NCBI RefSeq assembly: GCF_000024985.1
Contig: NC_013523.1
Location: 1,736,001 to 1,800,000 of the forward strand
Direction of reading: 5' to 3'
Origin: Sphaerobacter thermophilus DSM 20745
Lineage (GTDB): Bacteria > Chloroflexota > Chloroflexia > Thermomicrobiales > Thermomicrobiaceae
DNA length: 64,000 bases
Below the pieces are notes generated by a model. The model was not told the DNA's origin. It did no database searches and saw only the letters and a list, made by a program, of their open reading frames with translations. Below are positions 53,550 through 63,741 of this stretch, in pieces; position 1 is the stretch's first letter; each line of letters starts with the position of its first letter. Position numbers and translations under genes: made by a program.

Positions 53550-54866
53550 GTGACAGATCACCAGCCGTTGCGGCTCGCCCTGACCGGAGACAGCATCATT
53601 ACGCGCCGGTTCGCGGCCCCGCCCGGTAGCCCGTTCGACCAGCTCCGGCAGATCATCCGTGAGGCCGACGTCGCCTTCACCAACCTGGAGGTGGTCCCGA
53701 ACGACTTCCAGGGGTACCCGGCCTACGAAAGCGGCGGCTCGCACCTGGGCGCGCCGTCCTGGGTCATCGACGAACTCGTCGATATGGGCTTCGACCTTTT
53801 CGCCACGGCGACGAACCACTCGCTCAACTACAGCATCGCCGGGCTGCTCGCGCTCATCGACATCCTGGAGCGCAAGGGCGTCGCCTACGCCGGGATCGGC
53901 CGCAACCTCGCCGAGGCACGCATGCCCGTGTACCTCGACTCACCCAGGGGCAGCATCGCGATGATCTCCTGTGCCTCCACCTTCGCCCCAGGGCAGGAAG
54001 CATCCGAGCAGCGGCCCGACATGCTGGGTCGTCCCGGACTCAACCCCCTCCGCTACGAGACCATTTACGACGTGCTCCCTGACCAACTCGAGACGCTGCG
54101 GCGGATCGCGGAGGAGTTGGGCCTCGAGCGCCAGCGGCTGGAGCGCATCCAACTCGGCTTCGCCTTCCCGCCCGACTCGCCAGACATCTTCCCCTTCCTC
54201 GACACCAACTTTCGCGCGGCCGACCGCGTTGCGGTGCACACGACTCCGAAGGCCAAGGATCTCGACGCCATCGCCACCTGGGTCCGCGAGGCGCGCGCCC
54301 GCGCCGACTTCGTCCTGGTCAGCCTGCACGCACACGAGCAGGGCAGCGACCGCGAGGAACCTGCCGCCTTCATCCGCACCTTCGCCCATCGCATGATCGA
54401 CGAGGGCGCGGATGTCGTCGTGGGCCACGGTCCGCACCTGCTACGCGGCATGGAGTGCTATCGGGGCAAGCCGATCTTCTACAGCCTCGGCAACTTCTTC
54501 GGCCAGAACGAGCTAACGCTGAAAATCCCGTCCGACTCCTACGAACGCTTCCGCATCGATCCGAGCCGGACCCCCAGCGAGATGTATCGCATCCGCCACG
54601 ACGACGACCGCAAGGGCTTCCCGGCAGACTCCCGCTACTGGGAAACCGTCGTACCCATCTGCCACCTCGCGGAGGGACGCGTCACCAAGATCGAAATCGT
54701 CCCCGTCTCGCTTGGACACGGTGAGCCGAGTCATCGCCGAGGAAAACCACGACTCGCGACCGGCGCACATGCGGAGGCCATCCTGAAGCGCTTTGCCGCC
54801 CTGTCGGAGCCGTACGGCACCCGAATCGACCTTGACGGCGAGCGCGCCTTCGTCCGGATTGACTAG
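53550..54866 (+). CDS. CapA-like metallophosphatase-fold protein (PGA_cap)
   Basis: A 438-residue protein of the CapA/PgsA family. The opening RLALTGDSIITRRF, the DVAFTNLEVVPN stretch, FDLFATATNHSLNYS, the FVLVSLHAHEQGS and DVVVGHGPHLLRGME segments and FYSLGNFF are the family's metal-site motifs. Members take part in poly-gamma-glutamate capsules or act as hydrolases. I see no signal peptide or membrane helix, unlike capsule CapA, so a cytoplasmic enzyme is more likely. GGGAGGTCC precedes the GTG start. It follows the permeases in one likely operon, perhaps acting on the imported compound. Confidence 0.85.
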   Translation: MTDHQPLRLALTGDSIITRRFAAPPGSPFDQLRQIIREADVAFTNLEVVPNDFQGYPAYESGGSHLGAPSWVIDELVDMGFDLFATATNHSLNYSIAGLLALIDILERKGVAYAGIGRNLAEARMPVYLDSPRGSIAMISCASTFAPGQEASEQRPDMLGRPGLNPLRYETIYDVLPDQLETLRRIAEELGLERQRLERIQLGFAFPPDSPDIFPFLDTNFRAADRVAVHTTPKAKDLDAIATWVREARARADFVLVSLHAHEQGSDREEPAAFIRTFAHRMIDEGADVVVGHGPHLLRGMECYRGKPIFYSLGNFFGQNELTLKIPSDSYERFRIDPSRTPSEMYRIRHDDDRKGFPADSRYWETVVPICHLAEGRVTKIEIVPVSLGHGEPSHRRGKPRLATGAHAEAILKRFAALSEPYGTRIDLDGERAFVRID

Positions 54867-54990
54867 CCTGGCTGGTCACAGCGCTACCCCGCCGCGGGTC
54901 ACGGGCTGCCAGGCCCGACGGGTGGTCAACCAGGTCACAAACAGGTCGACTCGGGGCGCGCATCCCAACCCTGCTGCGCGCCCCGTCGCG

Positions 54991-55019
54991 TTGTGTATAG
55001 GTTTGTCACTTGCTATAGT
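54991..55019 (+). promoter_or_regulatory. Promoter of the HNH gene
   Basis: TTGTGT (54991-54996) and TATAGT (55014-55019) are 17 bp apart, 55 bp before the HNH start. Confidence 0.6.
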
Positions 55020-55074
55020 TGAGTCGGCTTAGCGTCTCCCGAAGCGGATTCATACGGACGAACAGAGGCGCCCC

Positions 55075-55662
55075 TTGGATGACCAACAGGTAACTCAGCA
55101 CACCAACGGGAACCACCTGAACGGGCACCACCCGGTCCTGGTCCTGAACCACAACTACGAGCCGCTCAACGTTTGCAACCTGCGCCGCGCGATCGTCCTC
55201 GTCCTCAGCGGCAAGGCCGAGGTACTCGAGGCGTACGATGTCACCGTGGCCTCGGCACGCCAGCGATTCGACGCGCCCTCGGTGATCCGCCTCGCCTACC
55301 TGATCCGCAGGCCACGCCCGCGCGTCAAGCTCTGCCGGCGCGAGATCTTCATCCGCGACGACTACACCTGCCAGTACTGCGGCACGCGGACCCACGACCT
55401 GACCATCGACCACGTCGTGCCGCGATCCCGCGGTGGCGGCCATACCTGGTCCAACCTCGTCAGCGCCTGCCGCGTCTGCAACCACCGCAAGGGCGGGAAG
55501 ACGCTCGCCGAGGCGCGCTTGACGCTGCGCCGCGAGCCGTTCGAGCCGCGCCCGGGCCGCTACTACACCATCCAGCGGGCGCTCAACTCCCGCGTCAATC
55601 CCGACTGGTTGCCGTTCATCCCTGGCTACGAGCCGTTGAAAAGTGCCAGCAGTAGTGGCTGA
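55075..55662 (+). CDS. HNH endonuclease family protein
   Basis: The 195-residue protein has an N-terminal domain ([31 protein letters not shown]) common to a conserved bacterial HNH family, then a zinc-bound HNH motif: [25 protein letters not shown] and [10 protein letters not shown], with the catalytic His in DHVV. Members of this type are widespread single-copy chromosomal genes, likely with a DNA-processing role rather than being mobile. The start is TTG at 55075, with AGAGGCG upstream. A 10-bp palindromic hairpin (55695-55716) follows. Confidence 0.88.
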   Translation: MDDQQVTQHTNGNHLNGHHPVLVLNHNYEPLNVCNLRRAIVLVLSGKAEVLEAYDVTVASARQRFDAPSVIRLAYLIRRPRPRVKLCRREIFIRDDYTCQYCGTRTHDLTIDHVVPRSRGGGHTWSNLVSACRVCNHRKGGKTLAEARLTLRREPFEPRPGRYYTIQRALNSRVNPDWLPFIPGYEPLKSASSSG

Positions 55663-55694
55663 GCGGGGCGAGCCCATGCTGCCGTCGCCCGCTC

Positions 55695-55716
55695 CGGCCC
55701 TACGTGCGTAGGGCCG
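55695..55716 (+). terminator. Hairpin between the HNH gene and serS
   Basis: CGGCCCTACG and CGTAGGGCCG form a palindrome (55695-55716) followed by TCCGTTTGTC. A weak intrinsic terminator or a serS leader element; no T-box motif is seen. Confidence 0.5.
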
Positions 55717-55754
55717 TCCGTTTGTCAGCCGACCGCTGTGGTGGAGGGACGACC

Positions 55755-57038
55755 ATGATTGACCTGCGGTTGATCCGCGAGCAGCCCGATCTCGTGCGCG
55801 AGGCGCTCGCCAAGCTCAACACCGAAGCACCTATCGACGAGATCCTCGAGCTGGACGAACGTCGCCGGGCGCTCCTGGCGGAGGTCGAGGAACTCAAGGC
55901 CCGCCGCAACGCCGGGTCGAAAGAGATCAGCCGGCTTGCCCCTGGACCGGAGCGCGACGCCCGCATCGCGGAGATGCGCGGCCTCGGGGACAAGATCCAG
56001 GAACTCGACGCACAGGTGGCCGAGACGGACGCCGCGCTCAGAGACCTCCTGCTCCAGGTGCCGAACCTGCCCGACCCCGACGTGCCGGTCGGGCCGGACG
56101 AATCGGCCAATGTGGTCGTCCGCCACTGGGGCGAGCCGCGCGACTTCCCCTACCCCGTCCGCCCGCACTGGGAGATCGGCGAGGAACTGGGCCTGATCGA
56201 TTTCGAGCGCGGGGTCAAGGTGTCCGGCTCGCGCTTCTACTTCTTCCGCGGGGACATGGCGCGCCTCCAACGGGCGCTGGCTACCTGGATGATCGACCTG
56301 CACGTCCGCGAGCACGGATACACCGAACTGTACGCCCCGGTCCTCGTCCGCCCCGACGCCCTAATCGGCACCGGCAACCTGCCCAAGTTCGGCGACGCCC
56401 TCTACCGCGACGACGAGTCGGACCTGTGGCTGATCCCGACCGCCGAGGTACCGGTGACGAACCTCTACGCCGACGAGATCCTGGATGCCGACGCGCTCCC
56501 GATCTACCACGTCGCCCAGACGCCCTGCTTCCGCCGGGAGCAGCTCTCGGCCGGGCGCGACGTGCGTGGGATCAAGCGCGTCCACCAGTTCGAGAAGGTC
56601 GAGATGGTCAAGTTCGTCGCGCCCGAGACGTCGGACGACGAACTGAACTCGCTGGTCGCGAACGCTGAGGAAGTCCTCCAGCGGCTCAACATCCCCTACC
56701 GCGTCGTGCAGATGTGCACCGGCGACCTCTCGTTCACGGCCGCCAAGAAGTTCGACCTGGAGGCATGGGCACCCGGTAGCCAGGACTGGCTGGAGGTGTC
56801 GTCCTGCTCGAACTTCCGGGACTTCCAGGCGCGCCGGGCCAACATCCGCTACCGGCCAGCCGACGGCGCACGGCCCCAGTTCGTCCACACCCTGAACGGC
56901 TCGGGGCTCGCCCTCCCGCGCACCCTGATCGCCATCATGGAGAACTACCAGCGCGAGGACGGCACGATCGAGATCCCGGAGGTCCTGCGCCCCTACATGG
57001 GTGGCCAGGAAGTCATCGGCCGCCAGCCGGTCTTCTGA
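55755..57038 (+). CDS. serS: Seryl-tRNA synthetase
   Basis: The 427-residue class II synthetase charges tRNA-Ser and tRNA-Sec. The N-terminal antiparallel coiled coil (about 27-100) grips the long variable arm. The catalytic core has motif 1 near [20 protein letters not shown], motif 2 [28 protein letters not shown] and motif 3 [20 protein letters not shown] chose the ATG at 55755 with GGAGGG upstream, matching the family start [12 protein letters not shown]. Two tRNA-Ser genes lie about 210 bp downstream on the same strand. Confidence 0.97.
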   Translation: MIDLRLIREQPDLVREALAKLNTEAPIDEILELDERRRALLAEVEELKARRNAGSKEISRLAPGPERDARIAEMRGLGDKIQELDAQVAETDAALRDLLLQVPNLPDPDVPVGPDESANVVVRHWGEPRDFPYPVRPHWEIGEELGLIDFERGVKVSGSRFYFFRGDMARLQRALATWMIDLHVREHGYTELYAPVLVRPDALIGTGNLPKFGDALYRDDESDLWLIPTAEVPVTNLYADEILDADALPIYHVAQTPCFRREQLSAGRDVRGIKRVHQFEKVEMVKFVAPETSDDELNSLVANAEEVLQRLNIPYRVVQMCTGDLSFTAAKKFDLEAWAPGSQDWLEVSSCSNFRDFQARRANIRYRPADGARPQFVHTLNGSGLALPRTLIAIMENYQREDGTIEIPEVLRPYMGGQEVIGRQPVF

Positions 57039-57057
57039 CCGGCTGGCGCGCCCGCCC

Positions 57058-57100
57058 GGCCCTCACCGCCGGCCCCTCTCCCAAGGTTGGGAGAGGGGGG
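57058..57100 (-). repeat. REP-like palindromic repeat, copy 2
   Basis: CCCCTCTCCCAA-GG-TTGGGAGAGGGG (57073-57098) is a perfect palindrome. With the flanking CCGGCGGTGAGGG on the minus strand it matches the copy at 29404-29444. It could also serve as the serS terminator. Confidence 0.65.
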
Positions 57101-57246
57101 CCGAACCGGGGCAGCACCGGTTCCGCGCCGATTGAAGGCATCCGGTAACTCTGCTATACTGACATGCCGACAGCGGCAACGCGTGGCCCCACGATCCCGG
57201 TCTACCCGCCCACGGCTGCCGTCGAAGCTGGTCGGCCGGGTGCCGC

Positions 57247-57329
57247 GGAGAGGTGGCCGAGTGGTTTAAGGCGGCTGTCTTGAAAACAGTTGACCGAAAG
57301 GTCCGGGGGTTCGAATCCCTCCCTCTCCG
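57247..57329 (+). tRNA. tRNA-Ser (anticodon TGA)
   Basis: Acceptor GGAGAGG/CCTCTCC, anticodon stem GCTGT/ACAGT with loop CTTGAAA gives TGA. Long variable arm, discriminator G. CCA is not encoded. Confidence 0.94.
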
Positions 57330-57346
57330 CCGACAAACGAATACCG

Positions 57347-57436
57347 GGGAAGGTGCCAGAGTGGTCGAATGGGGCCGCCTGCTAAGCGGTTGAGGGCGAA
57401 TTAAGTCCTCCCAGGGTTCGAATCCCTGCCTTCCCG
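57347..57436 (+). tRNA. tRNA-Ser (anticodon GCT)
   Basis: Acceptor GGGAAGG/CCTTCCC, anticodon stem CCGC/GCGG region with loop CTGCTAA gives GCT. Long variable arm, discriminator G. It lies 17 bp after the first tRNA-Ser and is probably cotranscribed. Confidence 0.93.
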
Positions 57437-57448
57437 CCCACGAAACAG

Positions 57449-57486
57449 GAGCGCCTGGGCTGTACAGTCCAGGCGCTCTCGCTTTG
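57449..57486 (+). terminator. Terminator of the tRNA-Ser pair
   Basis: A long hairpin, GAGCGCCTGG (57449-57458) with CCAGGCGCTC (57469-57478) plus inner pairs, followed by TCGCTTT. It begins 13 bases after the second tRNA. Confidence 0.75.
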
Positions 57487-58093
57487 GAGGGCGGCGGTCC
57501 GAGCCGCCGCTTTGGTATCGCGCGGCGTCAGCCGCACCCGGGTTGGTACCGCGCCGACGTAGGGATGCACGATGGGTGGTGCGACGGACCCCGCGCGGTG
57601 ATCCCGTTCCGGGGCGGGTGCTGCGACGGATCCCGCATCCCGGCCCGTGCCCGGGGCTAAAGCCGCCGGGCTGAATAGTGGGTAAGCCCACTGAAGGGGC
57701 TACAATGGCCACACCGGGGCGGTGGTGATCCGGCTTCCCATCGGGCGCCATCTTCCCAACCCCTTCAGTGGGCTTCGCTTCGTAGCCCGGCGGCTTTAGC
57801 CCCGGGCACCCGTCGCGGTGCGGGACCCGTCTCGCCACCCGTCGCGGATCCGGTCTGTGGCCGCCCGAGCCGACTGATGCGGGCGGGAGACGGAGCGGCC
57901 GGCATGCCGGGTTATGTCGTCAACCTCCATGACCCCAGGGCCGTGACCATGCCTCAGGGCCCCTCGCACCACGCGCCCCGGACACATGCCGCGGCCCGGA
58001 ACCGCGTCACGCAGTCTGAAGGTCCTGAGCAGGACATGCCGGTCAATCGGATCGGCAGCACAATTCTGCTGACCTCCCCATGACCACCCCGTG
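57487..58093. other. Gene-free repeat-rich region
   Basis: No credible gene lies in these 600 bp. They hold the large imperfect inverted repeat (57600-57850), short direct repeats of TGCGACGGA-CCCGC (near 57580 and 57620), and unremarkable sequence up to the convergent membrane protein gene. Confidence 0.65.
57600..57850. repeat. Imperfect long inverted repeat, BIME- or MITE-like
   Basis: The left arm (core 57648-57700) carries GTGCCCGGGGCTAAAGCC, then GCCGGGCT and, after a divergent bit, AAGCCCACTGAAGGGG. The right arm (core 57760-57810) is its reverse complement: CCCCTTCAGTGGGCTT, then AGCCCGGCGGCTTTAGCC and CCGGGCAC. About 60 bp separate the cores. Weaker similarity (GCGGGA-CCGTC) extends outward on both sides. 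No transposase is present and no target duplication was clear. Confidence 0.75.
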
Positions 58094-58504
58094 CTACCGT
58101 GCGTACTCGCGAGCACGGATCCAGAGGGCGACCAACCCCACTTCCGCCAGGCCCAGGAGGAAGTACAAGACTTGGAGGTTGCGCGTGATGCCGGGGATTG
58201 AGCCGACGATGAGCACCTCCGCGATGATCCAGCCCATCATGATGGCGCCCACCAGCGCCGAAAGCTGGGGTGCGCCATCATGGCGTCGGAGGACGGCGAT
58301 GAGCCCGGCGAGTTGGCTCCCACCTACGACGACGCCCAGGATAAGGCCGGGGATCGTGTAACTCGTGAAGGGACTGCCCGTGAGCCACTCGGTGGGATAT
58401 TCGATGCCACCGCCGAGCAGCCCGACCGCTCCGGCTGCCGCGCTGACGGATCCGACGACCTGCAACGCGATGAGCCCGATACGCACCCCTCGTGGTGACG
58501 TCAC
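58094..58504 (-). CDS. Four-helix membrane protein, unknown function
   Basis: A 136-residue protein that I do not recognise. Four hydrophobic segments (about 6-30, 42-64, 75-97 and 104-128) and a basic C-terminus (WIRAREYAR) point to an integral membrane protein with both ends cytoplasmic. I chose GTG at 58504, preceded by GGGAGGTGCG, over the longer frame to 58555. It stands alone and diverges from the SIS gene. Similar small membrane proteins are common, so function cannot be guessed. Confidence 0.65.
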   Translation of the reverse strand: MTSPRGVRIGLIALQVVGSVSAAAGAVGLLGGGIEYPTEWLTGSPFTSYTIPGLILGVVVGGSQLAGLIAVLRRHDGAPQLSALVGAIMMGWIIAEVLIVGSIPGITRNLQVLYFLLGLAEVGLVALWIRAREYAR

Positions 58505-58783
58505 GTCGCACCTCCCATCGTGAGTCACCTGCGGCACACGTTCGATACTCCGCACCCACAGCGTGCGCGCTCCTCGCTGGCGAGGGCATCAGTGTCTGCC
58601 ACCAAGGCGCTACAGTCTTGTGCCAGGCTGCTTGGTGCCCGACGCCGGCCGTGCAGGCGATTGGATGGTACGCGCTGGCCGTTCGTATGGTAGCGTGGCG
58701 CGCGTGCGACGTTGAACGATCGCCAGGGAGGGCATGGGCGCCTGCGCCCACCGTGCCACCGGCTCGCTGATGGGGAGGTATCA

Positions 58784-59851
58784 ATGAGCGCGCCGACGAC
58801 CGACTCGATGATGTACCAGACCATGCACCGCCAGCCGGACGATCTGCGGCGGCTGCTTGATACCGGCTGGGAGCCGGCGCAGGATGCCGCGGAGCGAATC
58901 GCCGGTGCACGCCGCGTCTTCCTGGTCGGCATCGGCACCAGCTACCACGCGGCCCAGGTCGGGGCCTGGCTGCTCGCGGCAGCCGGCAGCGATGCCCGTG
59001 CCGTCCTGTCCTTCGATTTCGCCCGGTACCCGGTGCAGTTCGGCCTCCAATCGGACGACGCCGTGATCGTGATGGCGCATACGGGCGTGAAGCGCTTCTC
59101 GTCGGAGGCCCTGGAAGCCGCGGTCGCGTTGGGAGCCACCGTCTTGTCGGTCGGCAGCCTGACTGCCGAGCACCCCGGCTCGCAGCTCGTGCTGCGCACC
59201 GTCGAGCGGGAGAAGTCGGCCGCCTACACGTCGTCGCACCTCTGCGCGATGACCGTGCTGGCGCAGGTCGCCACCTGCCTCGGAGACAAGCGCGGCGCGA
59301 CCGCCACCGCGGACTTCCGCACCGCGCTGGAGGCGCTGCCGGATCAAGTGGCCGGCGTGCTGGCGCGTGAGGATGAGGTGCTGCCGGTGGCCCGCGAGGC
59401 GACGACCCGCCGGGTCTACGCGGCCGGAGCCGGGCCAAATGCGGTGAGCGCCACCGAGGCGGTCATCAAGGTGCGCGAGGCCGCGTACGGCTGGATCGAC
59501 GGGCTGCCGCTGGAGCAGTTCGTGCACGGACCGATGGTGGCGGTCAATGCGGATGATCTGGTCGTGCTCATCAACGTGCCCGGTGCGGCGCAAGAGCGCG
59601 TCCGCGAGGTGGCGGCGGTGCTGGCGGCCGTGGGCGCGCGGCTGTGGCTGGTCGGCGAAGGCGTGGAAGCCGTGCCGGACGCCACCGTCTTCGAACTCCC
59701 GGCAGTCCCGGAGATGATCTCGCCGCTCCTGACGGTCGTGCCAATGCAGATGCTCGCCTACCAGATGGCCGTCGTGAAGGGCGTCAACCCGGACACCTTC
59801 CGCCGGGATAATCCCACCTACGCCGCCGCCTTCGGGCTGATGAAGCTGTGA
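58784..59851 (+). CDS. SIS-domain sugar isomerase-like protein (GlmS C-domain/AgaS type)
   Basis: The 355-residue protein has two SIS domains, as in the isomerase half of glucosamine-6-phosphate synthase. The first has RVFLVGIGTSYHAAQVGAWLL and VIVMAHTGVKRFSSEALEAA. The second has RVYAAGAGPNAVSATEAVIKVREAAYGWIDGLPLEQFVHGPMVAV, with the typical E-x-x-HGP site. There is no N-terminal glutaminase domain, so it resembles deglycating or amino-sugar isomerase enzymes (AgaS/FrlB-like). GGGGAGGT precedes the ATG. An MFS transporter gene follows 34 bp later, so the substrate may be a transported sugar derivative. Confidence 0.87.
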   Translation: MSAPTTDSMMYQTMHRQPDDLRRLLDTGWEPAQDAAERIAGARRVFLVGIGTSYHAAQVGAWLLAAAGSDARAVLSFDFARYPVQFGLQSDDAVIVMAHTGVKRFSSEALEAAVALGATVLSVGSLTAEHPGSQLVLRTVEREKSAAYTSSHLCAMTVLAQVATCLGDKRGATATADFRTALEALPDQVAGVLAREDEVLPVAREATTRRVYAAGAGPNAVSATEAVIKVREAAYGWIDGLPLEQFVHGPMVAVNADDLVVLINVPGAAQERVREVAAVLAAVGARLWLVGEGVEAVPDATVFELPAVPEMISPLLTVVPMQMLAYQMAVVKGVNPDTFRRDNPTYAAAFGLMKL

Positions 59852-59885
59852 CGGCGTCGGACGCGTCGGGAGCAGGGAGGAGCGG

Positions 59886-61151
59886 ATGGGAGCTCGACTG
59901 CGAGCGCGCCTGCCACCGCGTTGGGTGGTCGCGGTGTCCCTCGCGGTCGCCGCGTCGATCCTGGGCGACTCCCTGCTCTACGCCGTCCTACCGGTCGTCT
60001 GGGACGACCTCGGCCTCGCGGTTGCGTCAGTCGGAGTTCTGCTGAGCGTCAACCGCTGGGTGCGGCTGGTCTCGAATTCCATCGCAGGCTGGGTCGTGAC
60101 GCGCACCGGCGTCCGCGGCCCGTTCGTGGCCTCACTGTTCGTCGCCGCGCTCACCACCGCGGCCTACGCCTCCGGCCTCGGCTTCATCGTTCTCCTCATC
60201 GCGCGCGCCGTGTGGGGGGTCTGCTGGTCTTTCCTACGCCTCGGTGGTTACCTGGCGGCCCTGGAAGCTGCGCGCGACGGCAATCGCGGCTACTACCTGG
60301 GCTTCTTCAACGGCGTGGTGCGGTTCGGGAGCTTCGTTGCCGTGCTCACGGGCGGGCTCCTGACCGACCTGCTGGGGTTCGAGACGACGGTATTCATTTT
60401 CACCGCGATCAGCATCGTCGGCGCCGTCGCCGTCCTGCGCGAGCGGCCGCCCTCACCCCAGCGACCCAGCCAGGTGACGGTGCGGATCCCAAGCGATCAG
60501 CCAGCGACCGACCGCGAGTCCATGCCCCGGATCGCCCGGCTCCGCTTCCGCGTCGTCTCCGTCGCAGTCTTCCTGCATGGCGTGGCCATCAGCGGGTTGG
60601 TGACCGCCACGCTTGGCCTGTGGCTGTTGCGGTCCTACGGCGAGACCACCCCGGTGCTCGGCATCGCCCTCGGGGTAGCCACCGTCACCGGCGTCTTGCT
60701 GTCAGCGCGCTTCCTTGGGGACTTCCTGTGGGGGCCGGTCGTCGGTCACCTCTCGGACCGCTGGGGACCGGTCCGCGTCACACTCGTGGCCGGGGCGGTT
60801 GAGGTCGCGACACTGGCAATGCTGGCGTTGCCCGTTTCGCTCGCCTGGACCGCCGTCACCGCCATCACCCTGTTCCTCGCCTCGACTGCCCTCCAGGTGT
60901 CGCTCGATGCGACCGTCGGCGGACTGGCCCCGGAGGCCCAGCGCGCCCGGTTGCTCGGGTGGTACAGCACCTGGCTCGACCTCGGCGCCGCGACGGGGCC
61001 GCTGCTGGGCTACGCCATCGCGGGTGGGGCGCAGCTCCAGTGGTTGTACCTCGCGGTAGCCGTGTCGCTCGCGGTGGTCGGCGTGGTGTACGTGGCCGTC
61101 TTCACGCGGGAAGGCAAGGGCGACCTCGCCGGAGCCAGTCCGGCCCGGTGA
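59886..61151 (+). CDS. MFS transporter
   Basis: The 421-residue major facilitator protein has about twelve helices in two halves with a polar central loop (about 185-215). The loop after helix 2 (SNSIAGWVVTRTGVRGP) and the GDFLWGPVVGHLSDRWGPVRVT loop correspond to the conserved motif A positions in each half. GGAGGAGCGG lies just before the ATG. It follows the SIS gene by 34 bp and is probably cotranscribed. Direction and substrate are unknown; export of a drug or metabolite and uptake of a sugar derivative are both possible. Confidence 0.88.
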   Translation: MGARLRARLPPRWVVAVSLAVAASILGDSLLYAVLPVVWDDLGLAVASVGVLLSVNRWVRLVSNSIAGWVVTRTGVRGPFVASLFVAALTTAAYASGLGFIVLLIARAVWGVCWSFLRLGGYLAALEAARDGNRGYYLGFFNGVVRFGSFVAVLTGGLLTDLLGFETTVFIFTAISIVGAVAVLRERPPSPQRPSQVTVRIPSDQPATDRESMPRIARLRFRVVSVAVFLHGVAISGLVTATLGLWLLRSYGETTPVLGIALGVATVTGVLLSARFLGDFLWGPVVGHLSDRWGPVRVTLVAGAVEVATLAMLALPVSLAWTAVTAITLFLASTALQVSLDATVGGLAPEAQRARLLGWYSTWLDLGAATGPLLGYAIAGGAQLQWLYLAVAVSLAVVGVVYVAVFTREGKGDLAGASPAR

Positions 61152-61178
61152 ATGACGAGCGGTCTATGCCAGGGGAGT

Positions 61179-62418
<1,240 letters not shown>

Positions 62419-62424
62419 GGTCGC

Positions 62425-62451
62425 TTAGCACTCGCAAGCGTCGAGTGCTAA
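62425..62451. promoter_or_regulatory. CIRCE operator (HrcA binding site)
   Basis: TTAGCACTC-N9-GAGTGCTAA, a perfect match to the CIRCE inverted repeat. It lies between divergent dnaJ and the phosphoribosyltransferase gene and could act on either. Confidence 0.93.
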
Positions 62452-62544
62452 GGAACGGACACGGATCCTCGCGCGGAGCCGTGGTATTCTTCGCGGAAAC
62501 GGGCGCGGGGTGGCGCGCAGGGGTCTGACCGGCGGGAGGCAACG

Positions 62545-63012
62545 GTGGAGATCGGGGTCGAGCGGCGCATTCTCTCCTGGCAGGAGATCGCGGACCTGGT
62601 GCAGGTGCTGGCTGAGAAGCTTCCGACGGACTACGACGCGCTCCTGGCGATCACCCGTGGCGGCATGATCCCGGCCTGCCTCCTCTCCGAGCAGATGGAC
62701 ATGCGGAACATCATGGTCGCCGCCGTGCAGTTCTACACCACCGTGGGCGAAACCCTGGACGAACCGCGCTTTTTCCAGTTCCCCCACGCCGAACTGCTCA
62801 AGGGCCAGCGCATCCTGGTGGTCGACGACGTGTGGGACAGCGGCCGAACCGTCGTCGCCGTCCGCGACCGCATCCGCGCCGCCGGCGGGCACCCGGAGGT
62901 GGCCGTGCTCCACTTCAAGCCGACCCGCTCGCACTTCCCGGGCGACGCCCCCGACTACTTTGCCGCTGAAACCGACGAGTGGATCGTCTACCCCTGGGAG
63001 CCGGAGGAATAG
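62545..63012 (+). CDS. Phosphoribosyltransferase family protein
   Basis: The 155-residue type I PRTase has the PRPP loop ILVVDDVWDSGRT (90-102), the TRGGMIPACLLSEQM P-loop-like segment (38-51) and a short hood. Length and the C-terminal DYFAAETDEWIVYPWEPEE resemble the xanthine/hypoxanthine-guanine PRTase group (Gpt-like, archaeal HPT), so a purine salvage role is likely. Other members are regulatory. The start is GTG with GGGAGGC upstream. The divergent dnaJ and the CIRCE site lie in the 244-bp upstream gap, so heat-shock control is possible. Confidence 0.87.
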   Translation: MEIGVERRILSWQEIADLVQVLAEKLPTDYDALLAITRGGMIPACLLSEQMDMRNIMVAAVQFYTTVGETLDEPRFFQFPHAELLKGQRILVVDDVWDSGRTVVAVRDRIRAAGGHPEVAVLHFKPTRSHFPGDAPDYFAAETDEWIVYPWEPEE

Positions 63013-63042
63013 GGCGGACGGCACTCACGACGCGCGCGTCGA

Positions 63043-63741
63043 TCATCCGGACCGGGCAGCGTCACCACCGGCGCGGAGCCACCCTGCCCCGTCAAGCCAC
63101 GGGAGCACCGCATCGAGCGAGGTGAGGATCGCATCAGCCCGGTCGAGCCCGGGCAGGTCGGCCGTCATCGCGTTCGGCACCGCGAGACACCGCATGCCCG
63201 CTTCCTTGGCCGCGGCCACGCCGTTGGGTGCGTCTTCCAGCGCCACGCACGCCGCGGGCGGGAGCCCCAACCCCGCGGCGGCCGCCAGGTAGATGTCCGG
63301 CGCCGGCTTCCCGGCGGAGACTTGCTCGCCGGTAACTTCAAACGCGAACGCGCCCTCCAGCTCCAGTGCGGCCAGAGCGACGTCGACGTAGCGCCGGTGG
63401 CCGGAGGTCGCCAGCGCCAGCGGCACACCCCGCGCCTGAAGCGCCGCCACCAGCTCTCGCGCCCCGGGCATCGGGTGGAGCCGGCCTGGCAGCGCCGCGA
63501 AGAAGTGCGCGTCCCGCCGTGCCATGACCTCCTCGACGGTCAGGGGCAGGCCCAGCCGATCGCGCACCAGCCGGGCACTGTCCATCAGGCGCAGCCCGAA
63601 CATCTCCGCCAGCAGCGCGTCGTCGAGGGTGTGGCCCAGTTCAGCCAGGAAGGCTTCCCAGGCGGCGATCTGCACCGGCTCACTATCGACCAGCAGGCCG
63701 TCGAGGTCGAAGACGACGGCTCGAACCTGTGCTCCGCTCAT
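63043..63741 (-). CDS. HAD superfamily hydrolase (beta-phosphoglucomutase-like)
   Basis: The 232-residue HAD subfamily IA phosphatase has motif I FDLDGLLVDSE (Asp12 and Asp14), a helical cap with the MFGLRLMDSARLV stretch, motif II ALATSGH, a lysine in SAGKPAPDIYL (motif III) and ALEDAPNGVAAAKEAG (motif IV). It resembles phosphoglucomutase-type and general sugar-phosphate phosphatases; the exact substrate is not evident. Its ATG overlaps the upstream ADP-ribosylglycohydrolase stop by four bases (ATGA), so the two are coupled. Confidence 0.92.
   Translation of the reverse strand: MSGAQVRAVVFDLDGLLVDSEPVQIAAWEAFLAELGHTLDDALLAEMFGLRLMDSARLVRDRLGLPLTVEEVMARRDAHFFAALPGRLHPMPGARELVAALQARGVPLALATSGHRRYVDVALAALELEGAFAFEVTGEQVSAGKPAPDIYLAAAAGLGLPPAACVALEDAPNGVAAAKEAGMRCLAVPNAMTADLPGLDRADAILTSLDAVLPWLDGAGWLRAGGDAARSG

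Noticed and set aside
54867-55074. A small gene before the HNH protein
   Set aside because: Short open frames lack ribosome sites. The segment is better explained as the HNH promoter and leader.
57401-57838. A 145-codon minus-strand ORF across the inverted repeat
   Set aside because: It runs through a tRNA, its terminator and palindromic repeats, is Arg/Gly/Pro-rich and has no ribosome site.
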